Counted from the stretch's first letter, positions 46,100 through 56,972 are shown. The stretch: 64,000 nucleotides of DNA from Dactylis glomerata (GCA_007115705.1 QXEO01002102.1:1252747-1316746), one strand, 5' to 3'. Numbers and translations: made by a program. The notes: generated by a model not told the origin, from the letters alone.

Positions 46100-48477
46100 T
46101 GAAACAACATATGGAGCCCCATGTGTGGTTTTGGTAATTAATGACAATCCCTATGGACTAATGGTTGCATTGAGTTATATGTGTAGGACTTGTCCATAGA
46201 CAATGCTTGAACCATATGTTGGTTTCAAGGTTGTAAGAAGAAGACAATAAAGAAGATTTTGTGATGACCAAGGTGTTATTCAAGGAGTTGATCCAAAGAT
46301 TGGTCTTAAGGGAGTTGAGCCTATATCGAGTGTGTCTTGAAGAATAAGACGGAGTGAGCTCTCATGTGTATCTTTAAGACACCATCATTATAAATAAAGA
46401 AGGATTGATCAACTCAACACGCAAGTTTCAAGATGGAATCTGGAAGAGATCATATGCTTGAAGCTTGTCATCTATATTGTGATCATGGATTTCCGAAGAC
46501 ACGTTTAAAGAGAGTTTTCCCATTGTGGAGTATGGGGAGAAATTCACAAGACTTCACTAAGCAAGCACGATCAAGAAAGGTGTTCCAACTTGAGGGAGAC
46601 AAGATCATCATCATCTAGCTCAAGTGGAATGCGCAAGGCAAAGGTATGTTCTTGATAGGGTTTCTTTCTTACCGGTCTCATGGTGTTAGTTGTGAGACCG
46701 GGTTATAGGATCGATAGCCGTACTATCAAGAGGGGCTCTCGAGTGAGTAACTTAATCGTATCGTTTAGAGAGAGCTCAAATCTTTGCATACTTGGCATCA
46801 TCTTTATTGGTTCTTATTTAGGTTTATCCATATGAGGTTCTAGAGCTTGCGGTTATTTTCCATGACAAGCTCTAGCTAAACTCTTATTGGGTTTTTTATG
46901 TTAGAGGTTTTACCGATTCATCTTTTAAGAGGGGTCAAACCTTTCATCATTTGGTTTTATCCTCCTTTGTTAGACTATGATGTTTCTATGGATGAAGTTG
47001 TAGAGCTTGTTGTGGTGATTCCAACGAGCCCGAGATCATCAAAAACAGAGTCCAGATGCAAAAGTTATCATCGTTTTCGTGTTGATGATTCTTTCAGGCT
47101 GGATTATCCGCCCAAATTTGGGCCAGATTATCCGCCGCCCCCCGTCGAATTTCTGGTGGTTTGCTCCCAGTATAAGGGGCGGATTTTTGGGCGGATTTTT
47201 CCCCAGAGGCTGGATAATCCGGCCTAAAAATACTGCAACGGCCATATTTTGTGGAGGGGGCTATAAAAGGTCCCTTCTTCTTCCTTCGACTATTGGCTAC
47301 TCCCTCTCTCTCTCTCCTCCATTTTTGACCTTGAGTAGCTTGCTCTCTCTCTCCATTCCTTCCATATTTCTTACATCTTTTTTAGGGAAAAGTGAGAGCA
47401 GATCTAGATCTATATTTCCACCAATCTATCTCTCCTCTAAGTAAGGGGAACATAGAGGATCTAGATCTTGGAGTTCTTTGTGGATTTTCTTTGTTCTTTC
47501 TCTCATATCTCTCCATAGCATTAGTTGTTTGGTAGGATTTGGGTGAGAAGGATTTGAGCACTTTGTGTGCTCTTGCCATTGCATTTGGTGCATCGGTTTG
47601 AGTTCTCCTTGGAGATTGTGGAAGTGAAAGTTTGTGAGTTTATTACTCTTGGGTTTTTGGAACCCTAGATGGCTTTGTGGTGCCTTGGTGGCTATCCTTG
47701 GGAGCCTCCAATTAAGTTGTGGATACGTGCCCCAAGATTTGTGTAAAGGCCCGGTTCGCCTTGAGGAACCCCTTAGTGGAAAACTGAGCTAGGCCTTTGT
47801 GACGGAAGCTCACACCGGAGAACAGGATGAGGCCTTTGTGGTGTTGGTTAGGACTTTGTGGCGATACCACACCCCTCCAACGAGACGTACTCCCTTTCAA
47901 GGGAGGAACTCGGGAATACATCATCGTCTCTGTGTGCCTCAGTTATTTCTATACCCGAGCTCTTTACTTATGCACTTTACATTGTGATAGCCTTCGTGCT
48001 TGAAGTCATATATCTTGCTATCACCTTGTTACTTGTATTGCTTAGAATAAGTTGTTAGTGCACATAGGTGAGCCTAGTTTATTTAAATTTTCTGAGCTTA
48101 ACAAAATAAACGCTGGTTTAATTTCACTTTTGTTCAAGTCATTCGTGCATATTCACCCCTGACGAGGTCCCAGGCGCATAGGCTAGCACACACCTCTTTT
48201 TCGACCATAGCCAGATTTCATCTGCGCCACCATTGTAACAGCTCCAACTATGCCAGCAATACAAGATCAGACAAGCAAGATGTAGGACTTTACCCTCCGG
48301 AGGGCGAACCTGAGTAAACTCTCATGTGCGTCATGTTTCTGTCTAAAGCCGTCGAATCCGCCAGCACTCACACTCTCTCCATGTATCAAAAGCCCTTAAA
48401 CATAGGCATTGCCGAGTTAGAACCTCGTCACCCCCCCCCCCCCCCTCCCCCCTCTAGGCGACATCTGTGTCCTTTCA
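46100..48477 (+). repeat. 3' LTR of E5
   Basis: TGAAACAACATATGG...TGTGTCCTTTCA, 2378 bp including a 271-bp insertion at 48160-48430 near its end. A C-rich run (48431-48453) and CTCTAGGCGACATC precede the end. Confidence 0.7.
48160..48430 (+). mobile_element. 271-bp insertion with perfect 9-bp inverted ends
   Basis: TGACGAGGT...ACCTCGTCA, set between ATTCACCCC and a C-run inside the E5 LTR, where related LTRs have the C-run directly. The C-rich target hides the exact duplication (CCCC is possible). The TG...CA ends suit a solo LTR of a very small LTR element; a MITE is the alternative. Internal CCCTCCGGAGGG (about 48294) is palindromic. No ORF. Confidence 0.65.
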
Positions 48478-48940
48478 GTATGTCTAAATAAAGAATTCAT
48501 ACTTTTATATTGATCGTGTTGGCGCCATTACTATCTGGCCACTGCGGCAGATCATCTTTGCACCATCAGTATCCTGCAGACTTTCATATTGATCAGGAAC
48601 ACCAGAGTAACGAGCAACTGTAACCAGTAACAAAATTCAAAATATTGACAGTAAAATGGAGGCAAAAATTAAAGATGACACTGTGTGATAGGGTTAAAAA
48701 TTATGGAGTAGCCTGGAGTACTTTCTTGTTCAGTGATAGGGTTAAAATGGTGCTTAGCTAACCATATGAAAAAAAACATCATACACTGAGTTGTTATTTC
48801 AAATTCATTATCAAACGCAAATACACTGAGCACAGATTTAGACATTGCAAGTAGCTAATCGCATACAACGGTCTCATATCCGCTTCAGTTGGACCAGCAA
48901 AATGTTCATGCTACTGGAAATTAATTTTGTCAGACAGGAA
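48478..48940. other. Host-like intergenic or intron sequence
   Basis: No repeat recognised. On the minus strand, TTACTGGTTACAG at about 48638-48626 resembles a splice acceptor and is followed by about 100 bases open in one frame (ARYSGVPDQYESLQDTDG). I could not name it, so no gene is called. Confidence 0.4.
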
Positions 48941-48966
48941 AGAACATCAAAGTGATGCGGGAATAC

Positions 48967-49213
48967 CTTGGTAAGAACACTGCCAGCGTAGCCGGTCAGG
49001 CAGGTGGCGCCTGACGACTCGGATCAGCGTTCGCGGGGGCGACGAGGGCGCCAGCACCGCCGCGTTGCTCATGCTGCGGTGCCGCTCGACGCGCGTCACG
49101 CGGTGGCAGAGCACACACTGGACGCCGGAGCTCGACCCGCCGGGCGGCGCCACGAGGCCCGTGTCGCAGTGGCCGCACCACGACGTCGTCCTCGCCGGCC
49201 CTGTGTTGCCCAT
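48967..49213 (-). pseudogene. Exon with LSD1-type zinc finger, like a type I metacaspase N-terminus
   Basis: Minus-strand frame from ATG 49213 (MGNTGPARTTS; an earlier ATG lies at 49264) to a donor CCAAG/GTATTC at 48967. It encodes WCGHCDTGLVAPPGG...VQCVLCHRVTRVERHR, the C-x2-C...C-x2-C pattern of LSD1-type fingers found at the N-terminus of plant type I metacaspases, which are Cys peptidases of cell death and protein quality control. The caspase-like domain is not found to the left before E5 starts at 48477. So it is either a real first exon whose gene was pushed apart by the nest or a stranded fragment. CpG-rich DNA upstream (49215-49700) would suit a promoter. Confidence 0.6.
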
Positions 49214-49439
49214 GCCTGGCCACCGCAGATCATGGACGGCGACGATCTGCGGGAGCTCCTCCACCGGTTCGTGTACTCCAACGTCTGCGCCGAGATCTCG
49301 AAGGAGGTCTTCTCCGGCTAGGTCCGCATGACTACCACCACGAATGGAGCTCCGCCTTGACTTGGCTTGTCAGATCGAGCGCCGCCGCTGCAGATCCAGC
49401 CGCGGAGAAGGAAAAAAACGCATTTTTAAGCCAGCCGTC

Positions 49440-49600
49440 GGAGTACTATGCTGGGAGAGGGCGGCGACGTCGCGGGCGATGGAGAGGGGGCGGCGGCGAC
49501 GCGCGCGATGGAGAGGAGGCGGTGACGACGTGCGCTAGGAGACAGGGCAGTGGCGATGCGCGCTAGGACAGCGGCGGCACCATGGAAGGAGTGGGTGGAG
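49440..49600. repeat. GC-rich degenerate repeat
   Basis: Imperfect copies of GGCGGCGACG...GCGATGGAGAG, roughly 40-50 bp apart. Several overlapping ORFs here are low-complexity by-products. It lies just upstream of the LSD1-type exon on the minus strand. Confidence 0.5.
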
Positions 49601-49751
49601 CAAGATAAGGGGGTGGAGCGAGTCGAACGGGTGTGCGCTGCGCGAGTGAGTGGTGGAGGCGTGTCGAGCGGGTGGGTTGTGGAGGGGCAACTCGGTATAG
49701 TTCGTAGTGCAAAAAAGTTTGACCGCAAAACTTTAACATCCAGACCCATAT

Positions 49752-49839
49752 TACTCTTCGCTAATACGGATGTATCTACTATTAAAATGTGTCTAAATAC
49801 ATCAATATTAATGAAGAATATTATGAACCGGAGGAAGTA
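49752..49839. mobile_element. Stowaway MITE relic
   Basis: TACTCTTCG...ACGGATGTATCTA, then GTCTAAATACATC and GAACCGGAGGAAGTA: a worn copy of the common grass Stowaway with TA ends. Confidence 0.5.
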
Positions 49840-50183
49840 TTAAAAAATGAGGAAATAAGTTGTAGACATACAACAGCAAAGACATGCCAGTAAACAAACC
49901 CTTCGGCTCTCCTTTTCTCTTTGCAAAAAGTCCTGCGCGGCATACATTCCATTGTTCGTTTTGTTTGGACCGCATACTCAACTTCCGACCTTAATTAGCA
50001 CCGTTCATTCAAACTAAAGCGTCAACAAGTCAATTGCACGGATGCTATCATATGCACTTTCCTCGCCAAGCAGGTATCATGTGTAGCCCCCTTCCGCTCA
50101 ATCGCCTCCAATCAACGGACGCCACAAACATATATTCTACAGCACACTTGCTAAAGTTTGTAGATTGCAGCTATCTTAATTAG

Positions 50184-50402
50184 TACTTCCTCCGTTTTAA
50201 AATATAAGATATTTTAGATTTATGAAGCAAATGTATCTAGACACCTTTTAGTGTGTAAATATAAGATGTTTTAGATTTATGAAGCAAATGTATCTAGACA
50301 CCTTTTAGTGTGTGTACTCGAGTGAATCTACACACTAAAATATGTGTAGATACATTTGCTTCACTAAGCTAAAATATCTTATATTTTAAAATAGAGGGAG
50401 TA
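50184..50402. mobile_element. Stowaway MITE with an internal tandem duplication
   Basis: TA target duplications at 50184-50185 and 50401-50402. Ends are CTTCCTCCGTTTTAAAATAT and ATATTTTAAAATAGAGGGAG, the Tc1/mariner-type Stowaway termini. Inside, a unit of about 57 bp (AAATATAAGATNTTTTAGAT...CACCTTTTAGTGTGT) occurs twice in tandem (about 50200-50256 and 50257-50314), giving one arm an extra copy. Confidence 0.88.
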
Positions 50403-50758
50403 ATTGTGTACAAAATGTGCATATGTCAAATGTACCCAGGGGAATAAGAAAGTTGGTGGGCCAATTAAAACCACTACAATGCTGGAATGTCCAGCCTCGT
50501 CAAAGAAATATAGACTCCCGTGGCACTAGACAATTTTTGTCCAGAAAACAATTATAACAACGTTGTATGCATTATCCAGAAAACAATGATATCAACCTTG
50601 TATACAAGAATGATCACCAAATCTGTTACTTCGGCTGTTTTCTGTGATAAAATCTCGATCATAATCTAACACCATTCTAATGCACCAAAGCACTGTTTAA
50701 ATTCTTCTATCATCTCCACACAGACCAAGCTGTAACTAAGAGTTAGTTAGATCGCAAT

Positions 50759-51502
50759 CTACTCATTGGGATCAAGGAATCCGACGAGGCACTTCTCCAA
50801 GAGGAACTCCGCATTTACCCAGGCATGGTATTTATCTAGACGCTAGTCAAGGAATACATATAAAAATTTGCATATAAGTCCACAAATCATTGAGGTAGAA
50901 CTATGATAGTAACAATAACAATGATCATCTCGTACTCGGCCAAGTATGCCTGCAAAAAAAAGTGTTGTTCAGGTCGCCATCTATAAAGTATGAAGTGTCT
51001 TTGCTTTTGTACTAACTTAGTACAAAATTTGCACTAAGTCACCAACACTTATTTCCAATCGGAGGGAGTACATGTTAAAGCCTGTTATGTTCTTGTGTCA
51101 AACCACAAAAAGGCGGCAATCTATTTTCAATGTATCTGTGACAACAATGTTAGTAGCAAAAGGATACTGAACAAAGCAGTGCAGTCTTTTCCAGCGGCCT
51201 TCCTGAGCATATCAACTCCTGTAAATGCACAGCAAAATACATATTCTGAACTTCTGAAGTATAACTGAATAATACTTTCAAGGGCTAACAAAAACAGCAA
51301 GGCATAGATATTAACTTCGATGCTCAAACAGAACCAAAAGTTGCACGACACTGAATCTTTAAGTTACCTCCAGGATGAAATTTCATGTAGGGACCAATGT
51401 TGTACACACGACCTTTTAAAACTGTCCAAATACAATCTCCAGTTTTATGTTGCTTAACTTCATCTAAAGTTATTAACCTCCGGTTTGTCTGCCCCTTAAG
51501 AC
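50759..51502 (-). CDS. Cytochrome b5-domain protein, RLF-like, three 3' exons
   Basis: Three minus-strand exons join in frame: 51502-51368, 51218-51168 and 50835-50759 (TAG at 50761-50759). All borders have GT-AG: donors GGAG/GTAAC and TTCA/GTATCC, acceptors GTAG/GT, ACAG/GA and CTAG/AT. They encode LKGQTNRRLITLDEVKQHK, then a cytochrome b5 heme domain with axial-His motif HPGGVDML and second His in KYHAWVNAEF, and end LVGFLDPNE. The order and ending match the plant RLF family (REDUCED LATERAL ROOT FORMATION), known as a cytosolic heme protein needed for lateral root initiation. The N-terminal exons are not found up to 53337 and may lie beyond E6. No lesion is seen in the exons. Confidence 0.85.
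51010..51070. mobile_element. Stowaway MITE relic in an intron of the b5 gene
   Basis: ACTAACTTAGTACAAAATTTG...TCGGAGGGAGTA: only the 3' half of a Stowaway copy remains, within the intron 50836-51167. Confidence 0.55.
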
Positions 51503-51551
51503 CTACAGAAACAAGGACATCAGAGAAAAAGAAAGCAGCCTTACATCAACT

Positions 51552-52520
51552 AGCACAATACCCGTGCTTTGCCACGGGTCAACAAATGATAAGTTATTGT
51601 CGTAAAAAACATAACAAAAATCTCTTGACAGTCAAAAAATCCAATTAGAAGGTTGTCTTCAATTTTCTTGAGAATCAGTGGCACACCGCATCCTCGATCG
51701 ATCCAACTATGAAGCTTTGGGTAGAAACATTAAAAAAAAAAATCACTATGCATATTCCACAAGAAGTGCTTGTGTGTTGCAACAGTTGTCAAATAATTTG
51801 ATATGTGCTCAGAAACCTCAAAAGCTATAAGATTAAGAGTGACTATTATCTCTCAAACTTAAAATATCTTATATTTCACTTTGGGTTTTGGGTTGTACCA
51901 TTTGTAACATTTTAGGTTTTGCTAAGGATTTATTTCCCCATATTCATTTTACATCATCCCAGGATAGAAATAAAAACTCAACACCTATTTTGCAATCTTC
52001 TTTATGTGCATAATGGTTATATCGTGTATATCATGCAAAAAATAAAGGTAAACTATAGATCTTGTTGGTCTCGATTTGTATAAGAAAAAAGAAAACAGAG
52101 TAGATGAAACAAATGAATAAAATTCTAAAATCCCTGGTATAGAGAGGAGGATTTGGATCATGGATCTGTAAGTTTGTTAGGTGCATGTCTGAAAATTTCT
52201 CCTGCCTACCCCGACTGAAGTTCACGCCTGCCTGCCTGCCTGGACTCATCCCACCAGGCCCCTACTTCCTTTATTTCCGGTGACAGGTCATGGTGGAGAA
52301 GCGGCCACCGGATACACGTGAACGGCGTATGGTAGAGGTCGCCGGCGTGTGGGAGCAGAGAGAGGGTGCGGGAGGGGATGCTAAAATGAAAAATACTGAT
52401 GACGACGTACATGTATGAACTGAAGGGTTTCAATGACTCTAGAAGGGCTAAAATGAAAAATACTAACGGCGACGCACACATGCAAACTGGCGGATTTCAA
52501 TTCAATAGTATAGATAGATC
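51552..52520. repeat. Unclassified grass repeat with a CCCGTG/CACGGG hairpin at one end
   Basis: Begins near TAGCACAATACCCGTGCTTT, with CCCGTG-CTTTGC-CACGGG able to fold, and ends near TTCAATAGTATAGATAGAT. From memory, such ends mark a family dispersed in wheat-type genomes; class not assigned. Near the end, two units about 67 bp apart repeat GCTAAAATGAAAAATACT (about 52380 and 52447). Confidence 0.35.
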
Positions 52521-52610
52521 TTGCTACGGTTATTTTTTCTTAAATGATTTTAGGTCATGAACAATTTCACTACTGGAAATCCTTTTTTATGGGACAAAGC
52601 GTTGTTAAGA

Positions 52611-52990
52611 GTATGTTCGATGCATGCAAAGTTTGTTCAATGAATGCAAAGTCTATCGCATCCTTCAAATTGAGGAGAAGAATGCTTCCTTGTTACTCCC
52701 TCTGATCAAAAAAGTTAACGGTAAGCTAGTAAAACTTTGAGCTGTACTAAGTTGAAGTATGTCCGATGCATGCAAAGTCTCTCTAATCCATAACAAACAA
52801 TCCATCATAGCTACTTAAAGTATGTTCGGCGCATGCATAGTCTCTCTCGTCCTTCAAATCCACGAGAAGAATCCTTCCTTGTTACTCTCTTCTATCGACA
52901 AAGATTATCGGTGAGCTAGTACAACTTTATACTAACTTATATTAAATCATTATACAACTTTTTTCTATCAGATGGAGTACATGTTTATTC
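52611..52990. repeat. Diverged tandem repeat with Stowaway-like traces
   Basis: AGTATGTTCGATGCATGCAAAG recurs in altered form near 52611, 52752 and 52817, followed by AGAAGAATNCTTCCTTGTTACT at 52678 and 52864. TTACTCCCTCTGATC and ATCAGATGGAGTACA look like worn Stowaway ends. No ORF; 52990-53337 shows nothing recognisable. Confidence 0.4.
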
Positions 52991-54293
52991 CATTATTTTG
53001 AATTACTTGTATATAGCATATGATTATCTTATCTTATGTTAGTAGTATTCTTATTTCATTATTGTGTCGTTTCTTTGCATGCAAGCAGTTGAAATAATTT
53101 TATTTAAAAACTTGGTGTTAGCAGGCTTAGTCCAATACTCATTTATTTGTTTATGTCCAATTATATCCTTTGGCATCCACTATTGTGATCATGTACAAAA
53201 TCCTTGTCAGACTTACAAATAAACCTAAGTAGGCACTCTTTTAATATTTCTAATAGTAAGTAGGCACACTTTACAGGAGCAAGGCAGACAGAGCGAAATA
53301 CCTAATTATGTTTACCTGCTGCAGTCGGCATGAACAGTGTAACAACTCAGAATTTGTAACCCAACTCTTATTAAATAAAGAGTCAAAAATTGGACCCAAA
53401 TAAAACTTTTTCTTCAATATTGCATGCATACATGTATTCTCTTTATTTGTATTTCTATGATTTTATGTGTGTTCTTTTGCTTGAGCATTGGTTAGATAAT
53501 TCTAAGTGAACCAATAGAAACAACTAAGAAAGATATTAGGAACCAAAAGAACCAAAAATAAAAATAGGTAAGAAAGAGATAAAGTTAATATGATCTAGAA
53601 ACTGTTAATGACTACACCACTTTGAGCCCTTAGATTAAGAAATCTACAGCTCACCTGCAGGTTTAACCTTTTAGTTGAGCTTAACCAAGTTATGGACTAA
53701 CTCAACCAACAAAGAGCTACCAAAATTTCAAACCAGAACACCACTCAAACTTGAGCCAAAGTTTGAATCTGAAACAGAGACCATTTCAAATTTGAAATAT
53801 AAATTTTTGCAAAACTCATTATTTCTCCAGAACAAAAATATGCCTGGGTACCTTATCCAATATGATGAGCACCCAAAGTGGCAAATTTGAAAAATTCGAA
53901 TTTTGAATTCTTGTGAGCATTTCGTCGAACACTGGCAGCAACAAATCGAGTGAGATCCATTTCACTGGTGCAGCACTGTTCTGGCGCGACCAAACGCTGT
54001 AGCCATGCTCTCTGGCCTCGCCTCGGTCGAGTCCAGCACCCCCAGGCCCGACCCAGGCCGTGAGAAGAGGAGGGAGAAGGAGAAACACACCCAGGACCCC
54101 CTCCCAGGAACCCACTGTCCCGCGCGATGCCGACCGTCTGGAAGGCGCCAGAGGAGACCCACAGCGCCCCGCAGCCGAGTCGACACCAGCCCAGCACCAC
54201 CCCGAGGCCGCCGTGACCGGAGCGAGCTTGCAACGCCGCCAGGACCCCCGCAACGGCGAGCTTCTGGCCGCGCTTGTCCCCGACGCTCCGGCC

Positions 54294-54300
54294 TATAAAA
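54294..54300 (+). promoter_or_regulatory. TATA box of the E6 LTR promoter
   Basis: CCGGCCTATAAAAGGCCCC surrounds it; the same motif is at 63676 in the 3' LTR in spite of wide divergence around it. The predicted leader from here to the splice donor at 54568 has no ATG. Confidence 0.75.
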
Positions 54301-54560
54301 GGCCCCGTCGATCAAACGCAGAGACTCACCCAGCCACCAGCTACCTCCCAGACATCGCCGCTTACTCCCTCGTGCCCTGGTTCGCCGTAGCCGACCTCGC
54401 CGGCGCAGTACTGGACGGGCGGAGCGCCGCCGCGTCCGACCACCTGGAGGCCAGCTTCTGCAGGGAATCGGAGGAGGAGGAGCACCGCAGCCGACCCCGA
54501 GCGTCGCCGTCGAGTTTCGTTTCCCCTACGCCTCGCCATCGCCGTCGAACGTTCTTCACT

Positions 54561-54576
54561 GCTCGCAGGTGAGCTC
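54561..54576 (+). promoter_or_regulatory. Predicted splice donor in the E6 LTR leader
   Basis: GCTCGCAG/GTGAGCTC fits the plant donor consensus (CAG/GTGAG) and is identical in the 3' LTR (63943-63958). Matching acceptors are likely at TTTTGTAG/ATG (57173) and CTTCAG/ATG (58230). Confidence 0.55.
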
Positions 54577-56960
54577 CCTCCCGTGTTGAGGAAGACGACG
54601 CACGTAGACCGTCCGATCTCGATCCAACGACACCTTACCGATTCGGGTTTTTAAGTTAGGTCTGACGTTGCGACCCCACCTGTCAGCATCCATTTTTATT
54701 CTCCCGCCCCGCGCGAAACGTTTTCGGGCCGGCCCGTTCGGGTTTGATCTGGACTGGGCCCAACTAGGGAAGATTTGGTCCGATTCGTTTTTAAATTAAT
54801 TCCCGCCCTTTTCTTTTATTTCAAATCTGTTTCAGATGTTATTTTCAAACTTTAATTCCTAGAGTTTTACAAATCTAAATCTAGCAAATAAATATTCGTT
54901 GGAAAGCTTAGAAAATACTCTATCCAATAGTACTGGTTAGATTTCCAAATCAGTTAAGAATAAAAATGGTTATGAATAGTGTGACCCTAGCTTGTTAATT
55001 AATGAAAGATTTCTAGAAAATTATTTAAGCCATCAATAATCATGAAAATTAAAATGTGAACTTACTAATGACCCCTCTTACTGTTAGTCAACACTAATCT
55101 ACCCAAACCATATTAGTGTGACCATTTAGACCCTAACCCAAACCTATTTGCTAGCATAAAATGATAGAGCCCTAATGCACACTTAGAATTAATTGCCCTC
55201 TTTACCCATTTCACTTAGTGGATCATTCCCACTTAAACTTGCCTTATTAACTCTAAATCAACACCAATGCTGCATAAGTGAACCACCTATGCCACCTAGT
55301 AGAAAAACTAGCTTGCACACTTGAAGAAAAACTTAGAAGAAAAACTTACAATCCAAACCCATAACAATGCAACCTAAATGCTTGGTTAGCAAACAAGAAT
55401 GTGTGATTGGTGTGTTGTTGGTTTGGTGAAGTGATGGTGTGTTTTGTGTTTATTCGTTATTAGACGCTAGTGTTGCCGAGGAGGATATTGGAGGGGATTA
55501 TTATTATCAAGAAGAAGAAGAGAACCCCGGACACTTTGCCAACCAAGGCAAGCCATCTTTTGATTCATACTTCCACTACCTAGTTTTAATATTGCATTCC
55601 ACTTGTTTTAAGTAAATTGCATGATTGAATTGCTAGAGTAGATTGGTAGAAGTAAATTGCATGATTGAATTGCTAGGGTAGAATGATAGAAGCATATTGA
55701 TGTCTTGGTTATCAAGAGCATCAAGCTGGGTTTATCCAACCATAGTAGTAGGACTATCACTCAATGTAGTTGCTTAGTCGCTAATAAAAGTTGAGGCTAT
55801 CTCTGGAGGAACCCCATTTGAAAGGTGGTGACTTGAAAGTTAAACTTGAAATGGGAGATTGCTCCTCCCTAATGGCTTTATGAAAGAAAATAATCTCGAC
55901 TAAGAACTATGAAATGTATTTCTAAATTGACAACGAGTGATGTACATGGGTGCCAATTATACCGTACAACCACGTTACCCCTATATGGGAAGGGGCTTAA
56001 TCCGTAGCTTGTTTATCTTAGTATGGGAGGTCTTGTATTAAATCTTCATGGGAGGACTCCATGGGCGGATACTTCTTGACCAAGTGGATTCACTAACCCG
56101 GTACCCGGGATGGGCAGAACTAGAGGCGCCGGAGCGGGAAGTCCGTATCCCGGGCTCTAGGGAAGGATCCTATACTAGGATGAGCAAGTGAAAGACTTTG
56201 TTTGATTATCTGAAAACCGCATACCTTTGTGTATAGCGAACCGTGGAATTCTCCCGGCAGATGTATCGAATCTTGTGGGTAAAGTGTACCCCTCTGCAGA
56301 GGTTTCAAACTATTCGAATAGCCGAGTCCTCGGTCATGGACGGTTGGCAAACTCTACCTGGCTTTTGTCAAGACTAAAAATAACAAGGGTGAACTTGGTG
56401 AATGACATGAATTTGAATTGGCATGACTTGACCTTGATCTTGACACATTGAAGTCCCCCCCTTAGAATGAACTTAGAGAACTAAACCTCTTTTCTACAAA
56501 TGAGCATTCTTGGGAAATAAAACTAGCTTTTGCAAATCAACTTAGTGCTTAGTCCACTATACCCAACCTTGCATATCTACTTCATCTTTTCATTTATAAG
56601 ATGGTTTGCGAGTGCATCCAATGTACTCACGGCTGTGTCCCTGGCTATCAACTTGGCCAGACTATGGGGAGGAATACCAGGAGGAAGGGTATGAAGAAGA
56701 GTCCCAGAACTAAGCTCGTCTCCGTGAGTCGCCAATTGCCTGTAGGGAGAAGGCATGGGCCGAAAACGTTATTTCCGCTGCTATATTGTGTTGTAATATG
56801 ACTTGGTCTATATGACCATTGTATTTGAATCATCGTATTGTAATGTCTATGGAACTGGTTACCAACTACGTTATGTATATCGCAACAATGATTCTGGGAT
56901 TGCGGTGGAATACATAACGGGCACTTCGAATTTGTTATCAAATTTGAGGTCGTTACAAGT

Positions 56961-56972
56961 TGGTATCAGAGC
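56961..56972 (+). other. Primer-binding site of E6
   Basis: TGGTATCAGAGC, a full match to the 3' end of initiator methionine tRNA, three bases after the LTR. Confidence 0.92.

Larger units (their letters stand above)
41410..48477 (+). mobile_element. E5: LARD-like LTR element, 5' side truncated
   Basis: A 7-kb element with long LTRs and an internal region of 3.8 kb that holds no substantial ORF, as in large retrotransposon derivatives. The 3' LTR is 46100-48477. The left LTR copy (41410-42289) matches only 46681-47624, so both its outer 581 bases and its inner end are missing. The 5 bases after the 3' LTR are GTATG; no left partner exists. The LTR style (polypurine AAAATGGGGGAGAT, end CTCTAGGCGACATC...TTTCA) is recalled from Sukkula-type elements of the Triticeae. 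Confidence 0.7.
53338..56957 (+). repeat. 5' LTR of E6
   Basis: TGTAACAACTC...GAGGTCGTTACA, 3620 bp. It contains a GC-rich promoter half (53990-54600) and a long AT-rich half. Two short acidic, Tyr-rich coding-like stretches occur (55475-55550 with EEDIGGDYYYQEEEENPG; 56664-56710 with DYGEEYQEEGYEEESQN and a stop). Larger ORFs at 54005-54572 are GC-rich by-products on both strands. Confidence 0.88.

Noticed and set aside
48431..48460. C-run as a sequencing or assembly gap
   Set aside because: Related LTRs are recalled to have a C-run before CTCTAGGCGACATC at this place, so it is normal sequence, though its length may be unreliable.
49004..49330. Plus-strand ORFs opposite the LSD1-type exon
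   Set aside because: GC-rich shadow frames; the minus strand has the zinc-finger pattern and a splice donor.
51552..52520. Helitron
   Set aside because: The hairpin lies at the wrong end and no TC start or CTRR end with an A/T insertion site was seen.
54005..54572. ORFs of 97-170 aa on both strands in the GC-rich part of the E6 LTR
   Set aside because: Low-complexity Arg/Pro/Ser translations with ATGs upstream of the TATA box and shadows on the other strand; the matching ORF in the 3' LTR does not keep its protein sequence.
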